Below, in pieces: positions 50,487-58,105 of a DNA stretch of 64,000 nucleotides. The stretch covers positions 434,001 through 498,000 of the forward strand of contig NZ_JALIFO010000006.1 in the NCBI RefSeq assembly GCF_022867805.1, read 5' to 3'. Under the pieces are notes generated by a model. The model was not told the origin of the DNA and made no database searches. It was given only the letters and a program-made list of their open reading frames with translations. Positions within the stretch are counted from its first letter, which is position 1. Every line of letters starts with the position of its first letter. Both the position numbers and the translations under genes were made by a program. Origin of the DNA: Cuneatibacter sp. NSJ-177. GTDB taxonomy: Bacteria > Bacillota > Clostridia > Lachnospirales > Lachnospiraceae.

Positions 50487-51320
50487 TTGGATCAGGAGAA
50501 AATAAGGGAGCTGGCACGGCGGCTGGAATGCGCGGATGCCGTGGTGATCGGGGCCGGGGCCGGCCTGTCCGCATCCGCCGGAATGGATTACGCCGGTCCG
50601 CGGTTTCAAAAGCATTTTGCCGATTTCATCGAGAAATATCATTTTTCGGATATGTATTCCGGCGGTTTCTATCCGTTTTCTACCTTAGAAGAGTATTGGG
50701 CCTATTGGAGCCGGTATATCTGGATCAACCGGTACCAGGATCCTCCGAAGCCGGTGTATCGAGATCTCCTCCGGCTGGTCGGGGAAAAGGACTATTTCGT
50801 TCTGACCACCAATGTGGATCACTGCTTTCAAAAAGCAGGCTTCGACAAAAACCGCTTGTTTTACACTCAGGGCGATTACGGTCTTTGGCAGTGCTCCCTA
50901 CCCTGTCATGCGAAGACCTATGACAATGAGAATACGGTCCGCCGGATGGTGAAAGAGCAGAAAAATATGCGGGTTCCGTCAAAGCTGGTGCCTGTCTGCC
51001 CAATCTGCGGCCGGCCGGTGAGTATGAATCTGAGGGCGGACGATACCTTTGTGGAAGATGATGGCTGGCGTCTTGCAGCAGGACGGTACGCGGAGTTTTT
51101 AAGGAGGCAGGAGGGGAAAAGCGTTTTATTCCTGGAGCTTGGCGTCGGAGGGAATACTCCGGGAATTATTAAGTATCCCTTCTGGCGGATGACGTACCAG
51201 AATCCCAGGGCAACCTATGCCTGCATCAACCAGGGGGAAGCGGCGGCACCGGATGAGATAAAGGAACGCTCTGTCTGTATGGATGGGGATATTGGGGAGG
51301 TATTAAAACAACTAATTTAA
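50487..51320 (+). CDS. SirTM-type SIR2 family protein (class M sirtuin)
   Basis: Class M sirtuins are NAD-dependent protein mono-ADP-ribosyltransferases that pair with macrodomain hydrolases. The 277-residue protein has the Rossmann NAD motif GAGAGLSASAGMDY, the FVLTTNVDHCFQKAGF segment (N-V-D of the sirtuin NAD site), QGDYGLWQC, and a zinc site formed by CSLPC and CPIC. A macrodomain gene lies downstream but is separated by an unrelated regulator. TTG 50487 is chosen because GGGAGG lies about 9 bases upstream; no ATG near it is in frame. GcvH-L and LplA2 partners of the staphylococcal system are not in the window. Confidence 0.88.
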   Translation: MDQEKIRELARRLECADAVVIGAGAGLSASAGMDYAGPRFQKHFADFIEKYHFSDMYSGGFYPFSTLEEYWAYWSRYIWINRYQDPPKPVYRDLLRLVGEKDYFVLTTNVDHCFQKAGFDKNRLFYTQGDYGLWQCSLPCHAKTYDNENTVRRMVKEQKNMRVPSKLVPVCPICGRPVSMNLRADDTFVEDDGWRLAAGRYAEFLRRQEGKSVLFLELGVGGNTPGIIKYPFWRMTYQNPRATYACINQGEAAAPDEIKERSVCMDGDIGEVLKQLI

Positions 51321-51393
51321 AAACAACAGATTCAACGCTATTTTGATACCAGAGCGCATTTTCTGTGATCCTTGCTGTCTCCTGTTTCGTTCT

Positions 51394-51453
51394 ACTTATT
51401 CTAACCATTTTTGTTGACAAGAACGGTTAGAATGAGTAAAATGTGGTTAGAAT
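51394..51453 (+). promoter_or_regulatory. Promoter and operator of the AlbA_2-type regulator gene
   Basis: TTGACA (51414-51419), 17 bases, TAAAAT (51437-51442). The promoter is framed by an inverted repeat: ACTTATTCTAACC (51394-51406) and GGTTAGAATGAGT (51425-51437, one mismatch). A third half-site GGTTAGAAT lies 20 bases after the second (51445-51453). The sites cover both promoter elements, so repression, probably by the gene's own product, is likely. Confidence 0.75.
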
Positions 51454-51472
51454 AAAATCAGGAGGCAGTCAA

Positions 51473-52786
51473 ATGATTTTTCAGGAAAGCGAAACGGTTG
51501 AATTGAAAGCAATCGTGGTGGAGGATATAAAAAAAGAAATCGTTGCTTTCGCAAACTGTGAGGGAGGCAAGCTGTACATTGGCGTTCAAGATGATGGAAC
51601 TGTATCAGGATTGGATAATCCGGACGAAACTTCTTTGCAAATCAGCAATATGGTTCGGGATGCAATCAAGCCGGACTTAACGATGTTTCTTCACTATGAA
51701 ACATTGACGGTAGCCGGTAAGAAAATTGTTGCAGTTGATATTCATCAAGGAACAGAGAGGCCATATTATATTGCCAAAAAAGGTCTGCGCCCGGAAGGCG
51801 TCTATGTCCGTCAGGGGTATTCCTCCGTTCCGGCTACCAATACAGCAATCCGTCGCATGATTAAGGAAACAGACGGCGACCGCTTTGAGGAAATGCGGTC
51901 TTTGGAGCAGAATTTGACATTTGAAAGTGCGAAAAAGATATTTGCCCAGCGGCATGTAACGTTTGGACCTGTACAGATGAAAACACTCGGATTGGTAACG
52001 CAGGATGGTGTCTATACAAACTTAGGGCTGCTGCTTTCAGACCAATGCGTGCATACAATTAAGGCTGCTGTTTTTCAGGGGACGAAACAAAACGAATTTA
52101 AGGATCGGAAAGAATTTACCGGTTCTTTATTTCAGCAGATGGATGAAGTTTATGATTATATTGATTTCCGTAATCAGACACATTCTACCTTTGAGAAGCT
52201 GTATCGTATTGACAGACGGGATTATCCCGAAACCGCAGTAAGGGAGGCTCTTTTGAATCTCCTGGTTCATCGGGAATACTCGTTCCGTGCCAGCTCCTTC
52301 ATCAGTCTTTACACAGACAGACTGGAATTTACCTCTATTGGCGGTTTGGTAAGCGGCGTAACTTTAAAGGATGTAACAATGGGGATATCGGTCTGCCGGA
52401 ACGTGAAACTGGCAAATATATTTTACCGTTTGGAACTGATAGAAGCATATGGAACAGGGCTTATAAAAATCATGGATGCCTATGAGGGAACCGGGATGAC
52501 ACCACAGATTGAAACATCTGACAATGCGTTTAAGATTATTCTCCCAAATTTGAACGTGATTTCAGAATCAGTAAAACAGGCGCAGACCGGGTCAGAGAAA
52601 GACACATCAGAAAAGAAAGTGATTGCTTTGACAAAAGAACGGGGATTTATTACAAGAAAAGAAGTTGAAATGCTGCTTGATATGGGACAGTCATCATGCG
52701 GACGTCTGTTAAGGAAAATGACAGAAAATGGCCTGCTTATTCAAGATGGAAAGGGAAAGAACACCCGATACAGCCTTCCACGATAA
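51473..52786 (+). CDS. AlbA_2/Schlafen-type ATP-binding transcriptional regulator
   Basis: A 437-residue protein: N-terminal AlbA_2 (divergent AAA-4/Schlafen) domain with ESETVELKAIV, EIVAFANCEGGKLYIGVQDDGTVSGL and GVYVRQGYSSVPA; a middle GHKL-type ATPase region (YPETAVREALLNLLVHREY, about 247-265, and EAYGTGLIKIMDAYE); and a C-terminal winged helix (GFITRKEVEMLLDMGQSSCGRLL). The ATG has AGGAGG at 7 bases. The A+T-rich codon use differs from the neighbouring sirtuin and macrodomain genes, and its start carries its own repressible promoter, so it looks like an acquired gene lodged inside a sirtuin-macrodomain operon. Confidence 0.87.
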   Translation: MIFQESETVELKAIVVEDIKKEIVAFANCEGGKLYIGVQDDGTVSGLDNPDETSLQISNMVRDAIKPDLTMFLHYETLTVAGKKIVAVDIHQGTERPYYIAKKGLRPEGVYVRQGYSSVPATNTAIRRMIKETDGDRFEEMRSLEQNLTFESAKKIFAQRHVTFGPVQMKTLGLVTQDGVYTNLGLLLSDQCVHTIKAAVFQGTKQNEFKDRKEFTGSLFQQMDEVYDYIDFRNQTHSTFEKLYRIDRRDYPETAVREALLNLLVHREYSFRASSFISLYTDRLEFTSIGGLVSGVTLKDVTMGISVCRNVKLANIFYRLELIEAYGTGLIKIMDAYEGTGMTPQIETSDNAFKIILPNLNVISESVKQAQTGSEKDTSEKKVIALTKERGFITRKEVEMLLDMGQSSCGRLLRKMTENGLLIQDGKGKNTRYSLPR

Positions 52787-52792
52787 AATTCC

Positions 52793-52885
52793 TTTGTGCC
52801 GCAACAGATCGCCGGCCAGTCGATCTGCCTGAAGGCAGATATCGGACAGGTTTTAGAGCAGATGATAAGGAGGAAAACCCTATGA
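52793..52885 (+). pseudogene. 3' remnant of a second sirtuin gene in front of the macrodomain gene
   Basis: In one frame this stretch reads FVPQQIAGQSICLKADIGQ, then VLEQMI, and ends in TGA at 52883-52885. It aligns with the C-terminus of the intact sirtuin (APDEIKERSVCMDGDIGEVLKQLI): about half identical, the rest mostly conservative. The TGA overlaps the macrodomain ATG (ATGA), the expected coupling in an original sirtuin-macrodomain operon. It begins seven bases after the stop of the AlbA_2 gene. Confidence 0.8.
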
Positions 52886-53670
52886 CACAGGAGGAACGCA
52901 GGATCCAACTGATCCGGATGATGCAGGAAGAAATGCCGCAGTACGGTGAATGGGAAATTCCCGGTTCAGAGGGGGAGCAAAAGCGGCTCCTCCGTTCGCT
53001 GATGAACCTCCGTCCGCCGATGCCGGCAGGCCTGGAATTTTTAGAGCTTCAAGACGCTTATCTGTCGGAGGAGAATGAAAAGCGCGGTATCATAGACAGC
53101 GCTGTCTTCACCCCGACAGGCCGGGATGGCCGCATCTTTCTCTGGCAGGGAGATATTACCAGGCTGAAGATCGACGCGATCGTCAACGCGGCCAACAGCG
53201 CATTGCTTGGATGTTTTCAGCCCTGCCACTCCTGCATCGACAACGTCATACATTCCAACAGCGGAGTTCAACTGCGCTTAAAGTGCAATGAAATGATGAG
53301 TGCCCAGGGGCATGAAGAACCAACTGGGCAGGCAAAAATTACACCGGCCTACAATTTGCCCTGCCGGTACGTTCTGCATACGGTGGGCCCGATCATTCAA
53401 AGCAGAGTCACGAGAGAAGATCGAAAACGGTTAGCCTCTTGTTACCGTTCCTGCCTGGAACTGGCGGCGGAAAATGGACTGAAAAGCATTGCCTTTTGTT
53501 GTATCTCAACTGGCGTATTTCATTTTCCCAACGAAGAGGCGGCAGAGATCGCCGTGGAAACAGTCAAAGGATTTTTACAGGCGGACAATCGGATCCGGCA
53601 GGTTGTATTCAATGTTTTTAAAGATACAGATCTGGAAATTTACCGCAGATTATTAGGGGAAGTCAAATAG
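52882..53670 (+). CDS. Zinc-type macrodomain protein-ADP-ribose hydrolase
   Basis: A 262-residue protein with a helical N-terminal extension (about 1-75) and a macrodomain: GDITRLKIDAIVNAANSALLGCFQPCHSCIDNVIH and, later, STGVFHFPNEEAAEIAV. The N-AANS-x-LLGCF-x-P-x-H-x-CIDN motif with its Cys/His set is that of the zinc-containing macrodomains partnered with SirTM sirtuins, which remove ADP-ribose added by the sirtuin. ATG 52882 is supported by AAGGAGG at 8 bases and by overlap with the sirtuin remnant's stop. Confidence 0.92.
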   Translation: MTQEERRIQLIRMMQEEMPQYGEWEIPGSEGEQKRLLRSLMNLRPPMPAGLEFLELQDAYLSEENEKRGIIDSAVFTPTGRDGRIFLWQGDITRLKIDAIVNAANSALLGCFQPCHSCIDNVIHSNSGVQLRLKCNEMMSAQGHEEPTGQAKITPAYNLPCRYVLHTVGPIIQSRVTREDRKRLASCYRSCLELAAENGLKSIAFCCISTGVFHFPNEEAAEIAVETVKGFLQADNRIRQVVFNVFKDTDLEIYRRLLGEVK

Positions 53671-53784
53671 CATCCCAATGGAGATACGCGAACCATACGT
53701 AGAATGTTTGGATTGCGGGGAAATGACAAACATAAGCATTTTCTGACATGGTAAATTGCCGTCATAAAACGTATCTCTAGAAAG

Positions 53785-54023
53785 GCAGCGTCGCTTATCT
53801 GTTTAGCGCGGAGTTCTTTGATACGATGCTTACCATTACAGACCCTTTTTCCGCGCCCTGGGAGAAAATCCCCGGCGCTTATGGTAAAATCTATGAATAT
53901 GCGAACGAGCATCATATTTTAGCCAAAAGTTATGAGAACCGTATCTGTATGGAAGAAATTTATGAAAAAAATGGCGTTACTTATATGGATGTCTATGTTC
54001 CCATCGATGAGGGATCCCATTAA
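53785..54023 (+). pseudogene. Fragment of a GyrI-like/AraC-type effector-binding domain gene
   Basis: The frame reads GSVAYLFSAEFFDT, TDPFSAPWEKIPGAYGKIYEYANEH, SYENRICMEEIY and GVTYMDVYVPID, resembling the C-terminal half of an effector-binding (GyrI-like) domain as found at the end of AraC or MerR regulators. A stop lies just upstream in frame and no DNA-binding part or start with a ribosome binding site is present. The rest of 53671-54139 holds no recognisable gene. Confidence 0.5.
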
Positions 54024-54139
54024 TCGATTGACGGCGGACCGCCTGCGGGTATTAAACCGGCAAAGGAGCCATGAAACAAAAATTATGGCGAACCGCCCAG
54101 GCACAGCCTGTTACGGCCTTATGAAAAGGAGATAAAAGA

Positions 54140-54598
54140 ATGAATCATGTTTCACATTTTTATGGAATGATTCAAAAGGAGATGGCGGTGACGCTTGCTA
54201 CGTCATCCGATCAAAGCGTCACCATGCGGTTAGTCAGCCCCGTATATTACAAGGGAAACATTCTAATCTTTACCGATCCCGGTTCGACGAAATATCAGCA
54301 GCTAAAGAGCAACCCTCATTGCTGCATTGGCGCCGGAAATTATTTTGCAGAGGCCAAGGCAGTGTTTTTAGGTTCAACCATGCTGGACGCCAACGAGAAA
54401 TTGAGAGCAGTTTACTGTGAAAAGTTTCCCGGCGCATTTGACGAAGGTGTTGCTCTTGGCGGCAGAGACGCTGAATTTGTGCTGCTTATGCCCACGAAAT
54501 TAAAGGGCTGGACTTTTGAGGGCGACACTCCCAGTGCAGAGGGCGTACCAACAATCCCGTTTGAAATCAATGTGGAAAGCGGCCCTGTTTTATTATAA
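54140..54598 (+). CDS. Pyridoxamine 5'-phosphate oxidase-like flavin-binding split-barrel protein
   Basis: A 152-residue split-barrel flavoprotein: VTLATSSDQSVTMRLVSPVYYKGNILIFTDPGSTKYQQLKSNPHCCIG matches the family's flavin-binding barrel, and EFVLLMPTKLKGWTFEG its C-terminal part. Such proteins reduce or bind flavins, F420 or haem; substrate is unknown. It has an AAAAGGAG site at 8 bases. A + strand terminator at 54696-54722 could end its transcript. Confidence 0.82.
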   Translation: MNHVSHFYGMIQKEMAVTLATSSDQSVTMRLVSPVYYKGNILIFTDPGSTKYQQLKSNPHCCIGAGNYFAEAKAVFLGSTMLDANEKLRAVYCEKFPGAFDEGVALGGRDAEFVLLMPTKLKGWTFEGDTPSAEGVPTIPFEINVESGPVLL

Positions 54599-54692
54599 AT
54601 AAAAAGGATGGTTTCTAATATGCAGGCGATTTGAATTGCTGGATTTACAAAAATGAAAGCGGTTATCAGCCGGATAACGAATGTTCAGCATT

Positions 54693-56024
54693 TTAGGCGG
54701 GGAAATTCCCCGCCATTTTTTTCCGGTACCGCCGCATCAGGAACACGACAAGCACGGCGACAATCACCTCGGTCAAAGGCATGGAAAACCAGATCGCATC
54801 CGCCCCGATCAAAGCGGGCAGCGCGTAGATCAAAATGCCGCTGACCACCAGGCCCCTGGTGACGGAGATCAAAAAAGTCGCGCCGGGCTTCATCAGGGAT
54901 TGGAAGTAGTAGGTGGAAAAGATATTAAAAGGAAGCAGGAGAAACGAAATCCCATAGCTTCGCATGATAAAGGGCGCAATCCGGTAGATTTCCTCGGTCG
55001 GGGCCATAAAAATGCGGATAAAGCCGTTGGGGATAGCAAAAATCAGGGCGGTCCAGAACAGGCTGAAAAACGCCGTAGAATAGAGGGCATATTTCAGGGT
55101 CTCCTGGATCCGGTCCCATTTTTTGGCTCCAAAGTTTATCGAGAATAACGGCTGGGATGCCTGCCCCACACTGTAGGCGCAGCACTGGACAATGGTGCTG
55201 ATATTGACGATCACACCGTATACGGAAAGCGCTTCGTTGCCCAGATATCGGACAATCTGGCGGTTAAACAGCATGGTTAAAATTCCCATCGCCACATCGA
55301 TGAAAAAGGTGGAAAAGCCGGTCACGAGAATCTTTTTCAGCTTTGACGCAAGGCGTTCGGGCCGGGCCAGGCGCAGGGTGTTTTTCTTGGAGAAAAAGTG
55401 GGTCAGCATCACCAAAAACGTGATCAGCGCGCCGATCGCCGTGGCGAGGCCCGCGCCGAAGATCCCCATGTCCATGGTAAACACAAAGAAATAATCGCCG
55501 AACACGTTGAAAAGTCCGCCGGCCAGCACCGCCGCTGTGGCGAGCCCCGGATGATTGTCATTTCGCAGAAAAGCCGCCAGCATCTGGTTGAACAAAAAAA
55601 GCGGCACGGCGAATTTGACCGGTTGGAGATACCGCTCCGCAAGGGCCAGCAAGCCATCCCCTGCGCCGAACAGGGTCAGCATCTGCGTGTCAAACAGCGC
55701 GATCACAATCCAGCTGAGCGCGGCAAAAAATACGGTTCCAATCAGCGCGGAGGTAAAGTATTGATTTTCTTTCTTCTTTTCCCCGCCGCCTTTCGCCGCA
55801 CTGTACAGCACGGATCCGCCGATCCCCGTCAATAATCCCAGGCTGTAGATGATATTCCATACCGGGGCGACCACGGCCAGGGCCGCGGTGCCGTCGGGGC
55901 CTTGGTACTGCCCGACGATCGCCATATCCACAATTCCATAGATTGAGCTGATCATTGCGCTGCCGAAAGCGGCGCTCAGATACCGAAAATAAGTAGATTT
56001 GATTTTACCATTCAATAAATCCAT
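54693..56024 (-). CDS. MATE family multidrug/sodium exporter
   Basis: A 443-residue membrane protein with about 12 helices. MATE family features are the first-helix region SAMISSIYGIVDMAIVGQYQGPDGTAALAVVAPVWNI and the repeated second-half segment GNEALSVYGVIVNISTIVQCCAYSVGQASQPLFSINFGAKKWDRI. Such proteins export drugs or metabolites in exchange for sodium or protons. The start at 56024 follows GGGGGAAG. The leader holds a promoter and a terminator-like hairpin before the start codon, suggesting attenuation control. Confidence 0.92.
   Translation of the reverse strand: MDLLNGKIKSTYFRYLSAAFGSAMISSIYGIVDMAIVGQYQGPDGTAALAVVAPVWNIIYSLGLLTGIGGSVLYSAAKGGGEKKKENQYFTSALIGTVFFAALSWIVIALFDTQMLTLFGAGDGLLALAERYLQPVKFAVPLFLFNQMLAAFLRNDNHPGLATAAVLAGGLFNVFGDYFFVFTMDMGIFGAGLATAIGALITFLVMLTHFFSKKNTLRLARPERLASKLKKILVTGFSTFFIDVAMGILTMLFNRQIVRYLGNEALSVYGVIVNISTIVQCCAYSVGQASQPLFSINFGAKKWDRIQETLKYALYSTAFFSLFWTALIFAIPNGFIRIFMAPTEEIYRIAPFIMRSYGISFLLLPFNIFSTYYFQSLMKPGATFLISVTRGLVVSGILIYALPALIGADAIWFSMPLTEVIVAVLVVFLMRRYRKKMAGNFPA
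54696..54722 (+). terminator. Terminator embedded in the 3' end of the MATE gene
   Basis: GGCGGGG (54696-54702) and CCCCGCC (54708-54714) form a perfect stem followed by ATTTTTTT on the + strand. The same bases encode the last residues (AGNFPA) of the minus-strand MATE gene. Confidence 0.7.
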
Positions 56025-56049
56025 CGCATCTTCCCCCTATGAAACAAAA

Positions 56050-56096
56050 AAGCTGGATAAGAAACAGGCTTTTCAACCTGTCACCTTATCCAGCTT
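56050..56096 (-). terminator. Attenuator-like terminator in the MATE leader
   Basis: On the minus strand, a 12-bp perfect stem (AAGCTGGATAAG with CTTATCCAGCTT), with a nested ACAGG/CCTGT stem, is followed by TTTTTG. It lies between the promoter (56141-56169) and the MATE start (56024). A second hairpin (ACTCG/CGAGT, 56115-56129) precedes it. Confidence 0.75.
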
Positions 56097-56140
56097 GTCA
56101 TTTCTAAACGAATGACTCGCCCTCCGAGTGAGCAGTACAT

Positions 56141-56169
56141 ATTATACAAAACAGAGATTTCTTTGTCAA
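56141..56169 (-). promoter_or_regulatory. Consensus promoter of the MATE gene
   Basis: On the minus strand, TTGACA (56169-56164), 17 bases and TATAAT (56146-56141). The transcript would have a leader of about 110 bases containing both hairpins. Confidence 0.85.
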
Positions 56170-56191
56170 GTCAAAACCACAGTTTTTTCTG

Positions 56192-57478
56192 TTACAAAAG
56201 GCAGAGCGAAAGCGCCGGGATGTAGGTGATCACCAAAAGGGCAACGAGAAAGGCTCCGATAAACGGAAGCGACTTCTTTCCCACGGCCATCGGGTCCGCG
56301 CTGATCATGGGCGCGGAGATGAATAGGTTCATCCCAAAAGGCGGTGTCACAAAGCCGATGGCAAGATTCGTCACCATGATAACTCCCAGGTGGGTGGTGT
56401 CGATGCCGAGCGCCTGCGTGATATTTAACAGCATGGGCGCCAGAATCATGACGGCCGGACCGGCATCCATCACCATTCCGATGATGATCAGGATCACGTT
56501 CAGTATCAGCAGGAAAACAATTTTGCTGTCCACGATGCCGGACAGGAAAGCCGTCAGCTGCTGCGGCGCCTGCAAGAGAACCATGATTTTGGCGAAGGCC
56601 ATGGCCAGTCCCATCATCAGCCCCAGAGGGGCATAGGAAGTCAGCGCCTGCTTAAACAGGCCGTAGAGCTGTTTCCATGAGATCGTCCGGTAGATGAACA
56701 GACAGACCAAAATGGAGTAGAAGACCGATACGCAGGCAGCCTCGGTGGGCGTTACGATTCCGGAATAGATGCCTCCCAGGATGATCACCGGTGAGAGGAG
56801 GGCCCAGAAGCCGTCCAGAATGACATGGAGAAAACCGCGTCTCCGCAGGCTCTGGTACTTTTCTTCTATTTTTTCCCGGTCCTCCCCGTGTTTCCGGCAG
56901 AAAAACTGAACGTAGACGATAATGCAGAGGGCGATCAGAATTCCAGGGAGAATCCCGGCTAAAAAGAGGTTTCCGACCGAGATGTCCGTGACCAGGGCAA
57001 AGGAAATAAACGGTACGCTGGGAGGGATGATCACGCCCAGGCCGGCCGAGGTGGCGACCAGGGCGGCGGCGAAGACTTTATCGTATCCCAGGGAGGTCAG
57101 AACCGGGATGCACATGGCGCCGACCGCCGCGCAGGTGGCGGTACCAAAACCGGAGATCGCGCCGTAGAACAGACAGGTGACCACGACGGCGCAGGGCATG
57201 CCCCCTTTGATTTTTCCGATGAATACGGCAAAGACGTCGAACAGCTTTTCTGACAGCCCGCCTTTGGCCATGATCGCGCCCGACAGCATAAAAAGCGGAA
57301 TGGCGATGACCGTCGTGGTGTTCAAACCCGCAAAAATAGAACGGTAGACAAAGGCAAGGTTTCCCTTAAAAGCAGGATCCAGCAGGCCGGGGAGTATGGT
57401 GGAAAAACCCAGGGAGACTGCGATCGGAACGGATAAAAACAAAAGTACGAAGAAAAAGGCAAAAACCAGCAGACTCAT
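56192..57478 (-). CDS. dctM: TRAP transporter large permease DctM
   Basis: A 428-residue, 12-helix membrane protein. Family motifs are SVPIAVSLGFST, the GLNTTTVIAIPLFMLSGAIMAKGGLS region, FYGAISGFGTATCAAVGAMCIP and the C-terminal NLAIGFVTPPFGMNLF. DctM is the main channel of tripartite ATP-independent periplasmic transporters. ATG 57478 is chosen: it follows AAGGAGGAG and overlaps the dctQ stop (ATGA). Confidence 0.95.
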   Translation of the reverse strand: MSLLVFAFFFVLLFLSVPIAVSLGFSTILPGLLDPAFKGNLAFVYRSIFAGLNTTTVIAIPLFMLSGAIMAKGGLSEKLFDVFAVFIGKIKGGMPCAVVVTCLFYGAISGFGTATCAAVGAMCIPVLTSLGYDKVFAAALVATSAGLGVIIPPSVPFISFALVTDISVGNLFLAGILPGILIALCIIVYVQFFCRKHGEDREKIEEKYQSLRRRGFLHVILDGFWALLSPVIILGGIYSGIVTPTEAACVSVFYSILVCLFIYRTISWKQLYGLFKQALTSYAPLGLMMGLAMAFAKIMVLLQAPQQLTAFLSGIVDSKIVFLLILNVILIIIGMVMDAGPAVMILAPMLLNITQALGIDTTHLGVIMVTNLAIGFVTPPFGMNLFISAPMISADPMAVGKKSLPFIGAFLVALLVITYIPALSLCLL

Positions 57479-57972
57479 ACCAAAGGCTCCTCCTTGTTTT
57501 CTTTCTGTTTTGACAGACCGCAGAGCGCCTGGATCTGCCGGATGATTCCGCAGGCAAAGCCGATGGGCCCGGCCAGATAGAAGATCCACATGACCCAGCC
57601 GGTGGCGGAAGACGTCTGCCCTTTTTCATAGCAGGTGATTGTGACCTGAATCGAGGCGTAGAGCAGCAGCGCATAAAAGACGATGGACAGGAGGCCGGAG
57701 AGGTACTCCAGAACCCGGACCGCTTTTTGGGGCAGCAGATTGGTGATCAGGGTCACCTGCAAAAGGTTATGATTCTTAATACAGTAGCCGATCCCCAGGA
57801 ACGCGGAATAGATAAAGGCGTAGCGGCAGAATTCCTCCGGCCAGGGAAGGGCCTGCTTAAAAACGTAGCGCATGATGACTTGAAGCATCATCACGCAGGA
57901 GAGCGCCGCCATGGCGGCAATGCTGACGGCCTCTTCAAAATAGGCATCCAGCCATTTCAGAACTTTTTTCAT
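57475..57972 (-). CDS. dctQ: TRAP transporter small permease DctQ
   Basis: A 165-residue, four-helix membrane protein starting MKKVLKWLDAYFEEAVSIAAMAALSCVMMLQVIMRYVF, with the family's LPWPEEFCRYAFIYSAFLG motif. DctQ supports DctM in TRAP transporters. It is the first gene of the minus-strand dctQM pair. The binding protein gene (dctP) is not adjacent but lies on the other side of lysR, on the plus strand. Confidence 0.93.
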   Translation of the reverse strand: MKKVLKWLDAYFEEAVSIAAMAALSCVMMLQVIMRYVFKQALPWPEEFCRYAFIYSAFLGIGYCIKNHNLLQVTLITNLLPQKAVRVLEYLSGLLSIVFYALLLYASIQVTITCYEKGQTSSATGWVMWIFYLAGPIGFACGIIRQIQALCGLSKQKENKEEPLV

Positions 57973-58035
57973 GTTTTTCCTCCCTTGTCATTTTATCTGG
58001 AATCATGATTTATTTCATCATATAATTGAGTTTCG

Positions 58036-58054
58036 ATAATGTCTAATATATAAT
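58036..58054 (+). promoter_or_regulatory. 19-bp motif upstream of lysR/dctQM (left arm of a perfect inverted pair)
   Basis: ATAATGTCTAATATATAAT. Its last six bases form a TATAAT (58049-58054), with TTGAGT 18 bases upstream (58025-58030), a plausible + strand promoter for lysR. An exact inverted copy occurs at 59063-59081 after lysR. LysR proteins bind A/T-rich T-N11-A dyads, so this is a candidate operator shared by the divergent dctQM and lysR transcripts. Confidence 0.6.
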
Positions 58055-58105
58055 GAATTATAGAATGATATCAAAATTGTTATTATACACAAAAGGAGGA
58101 AAATC

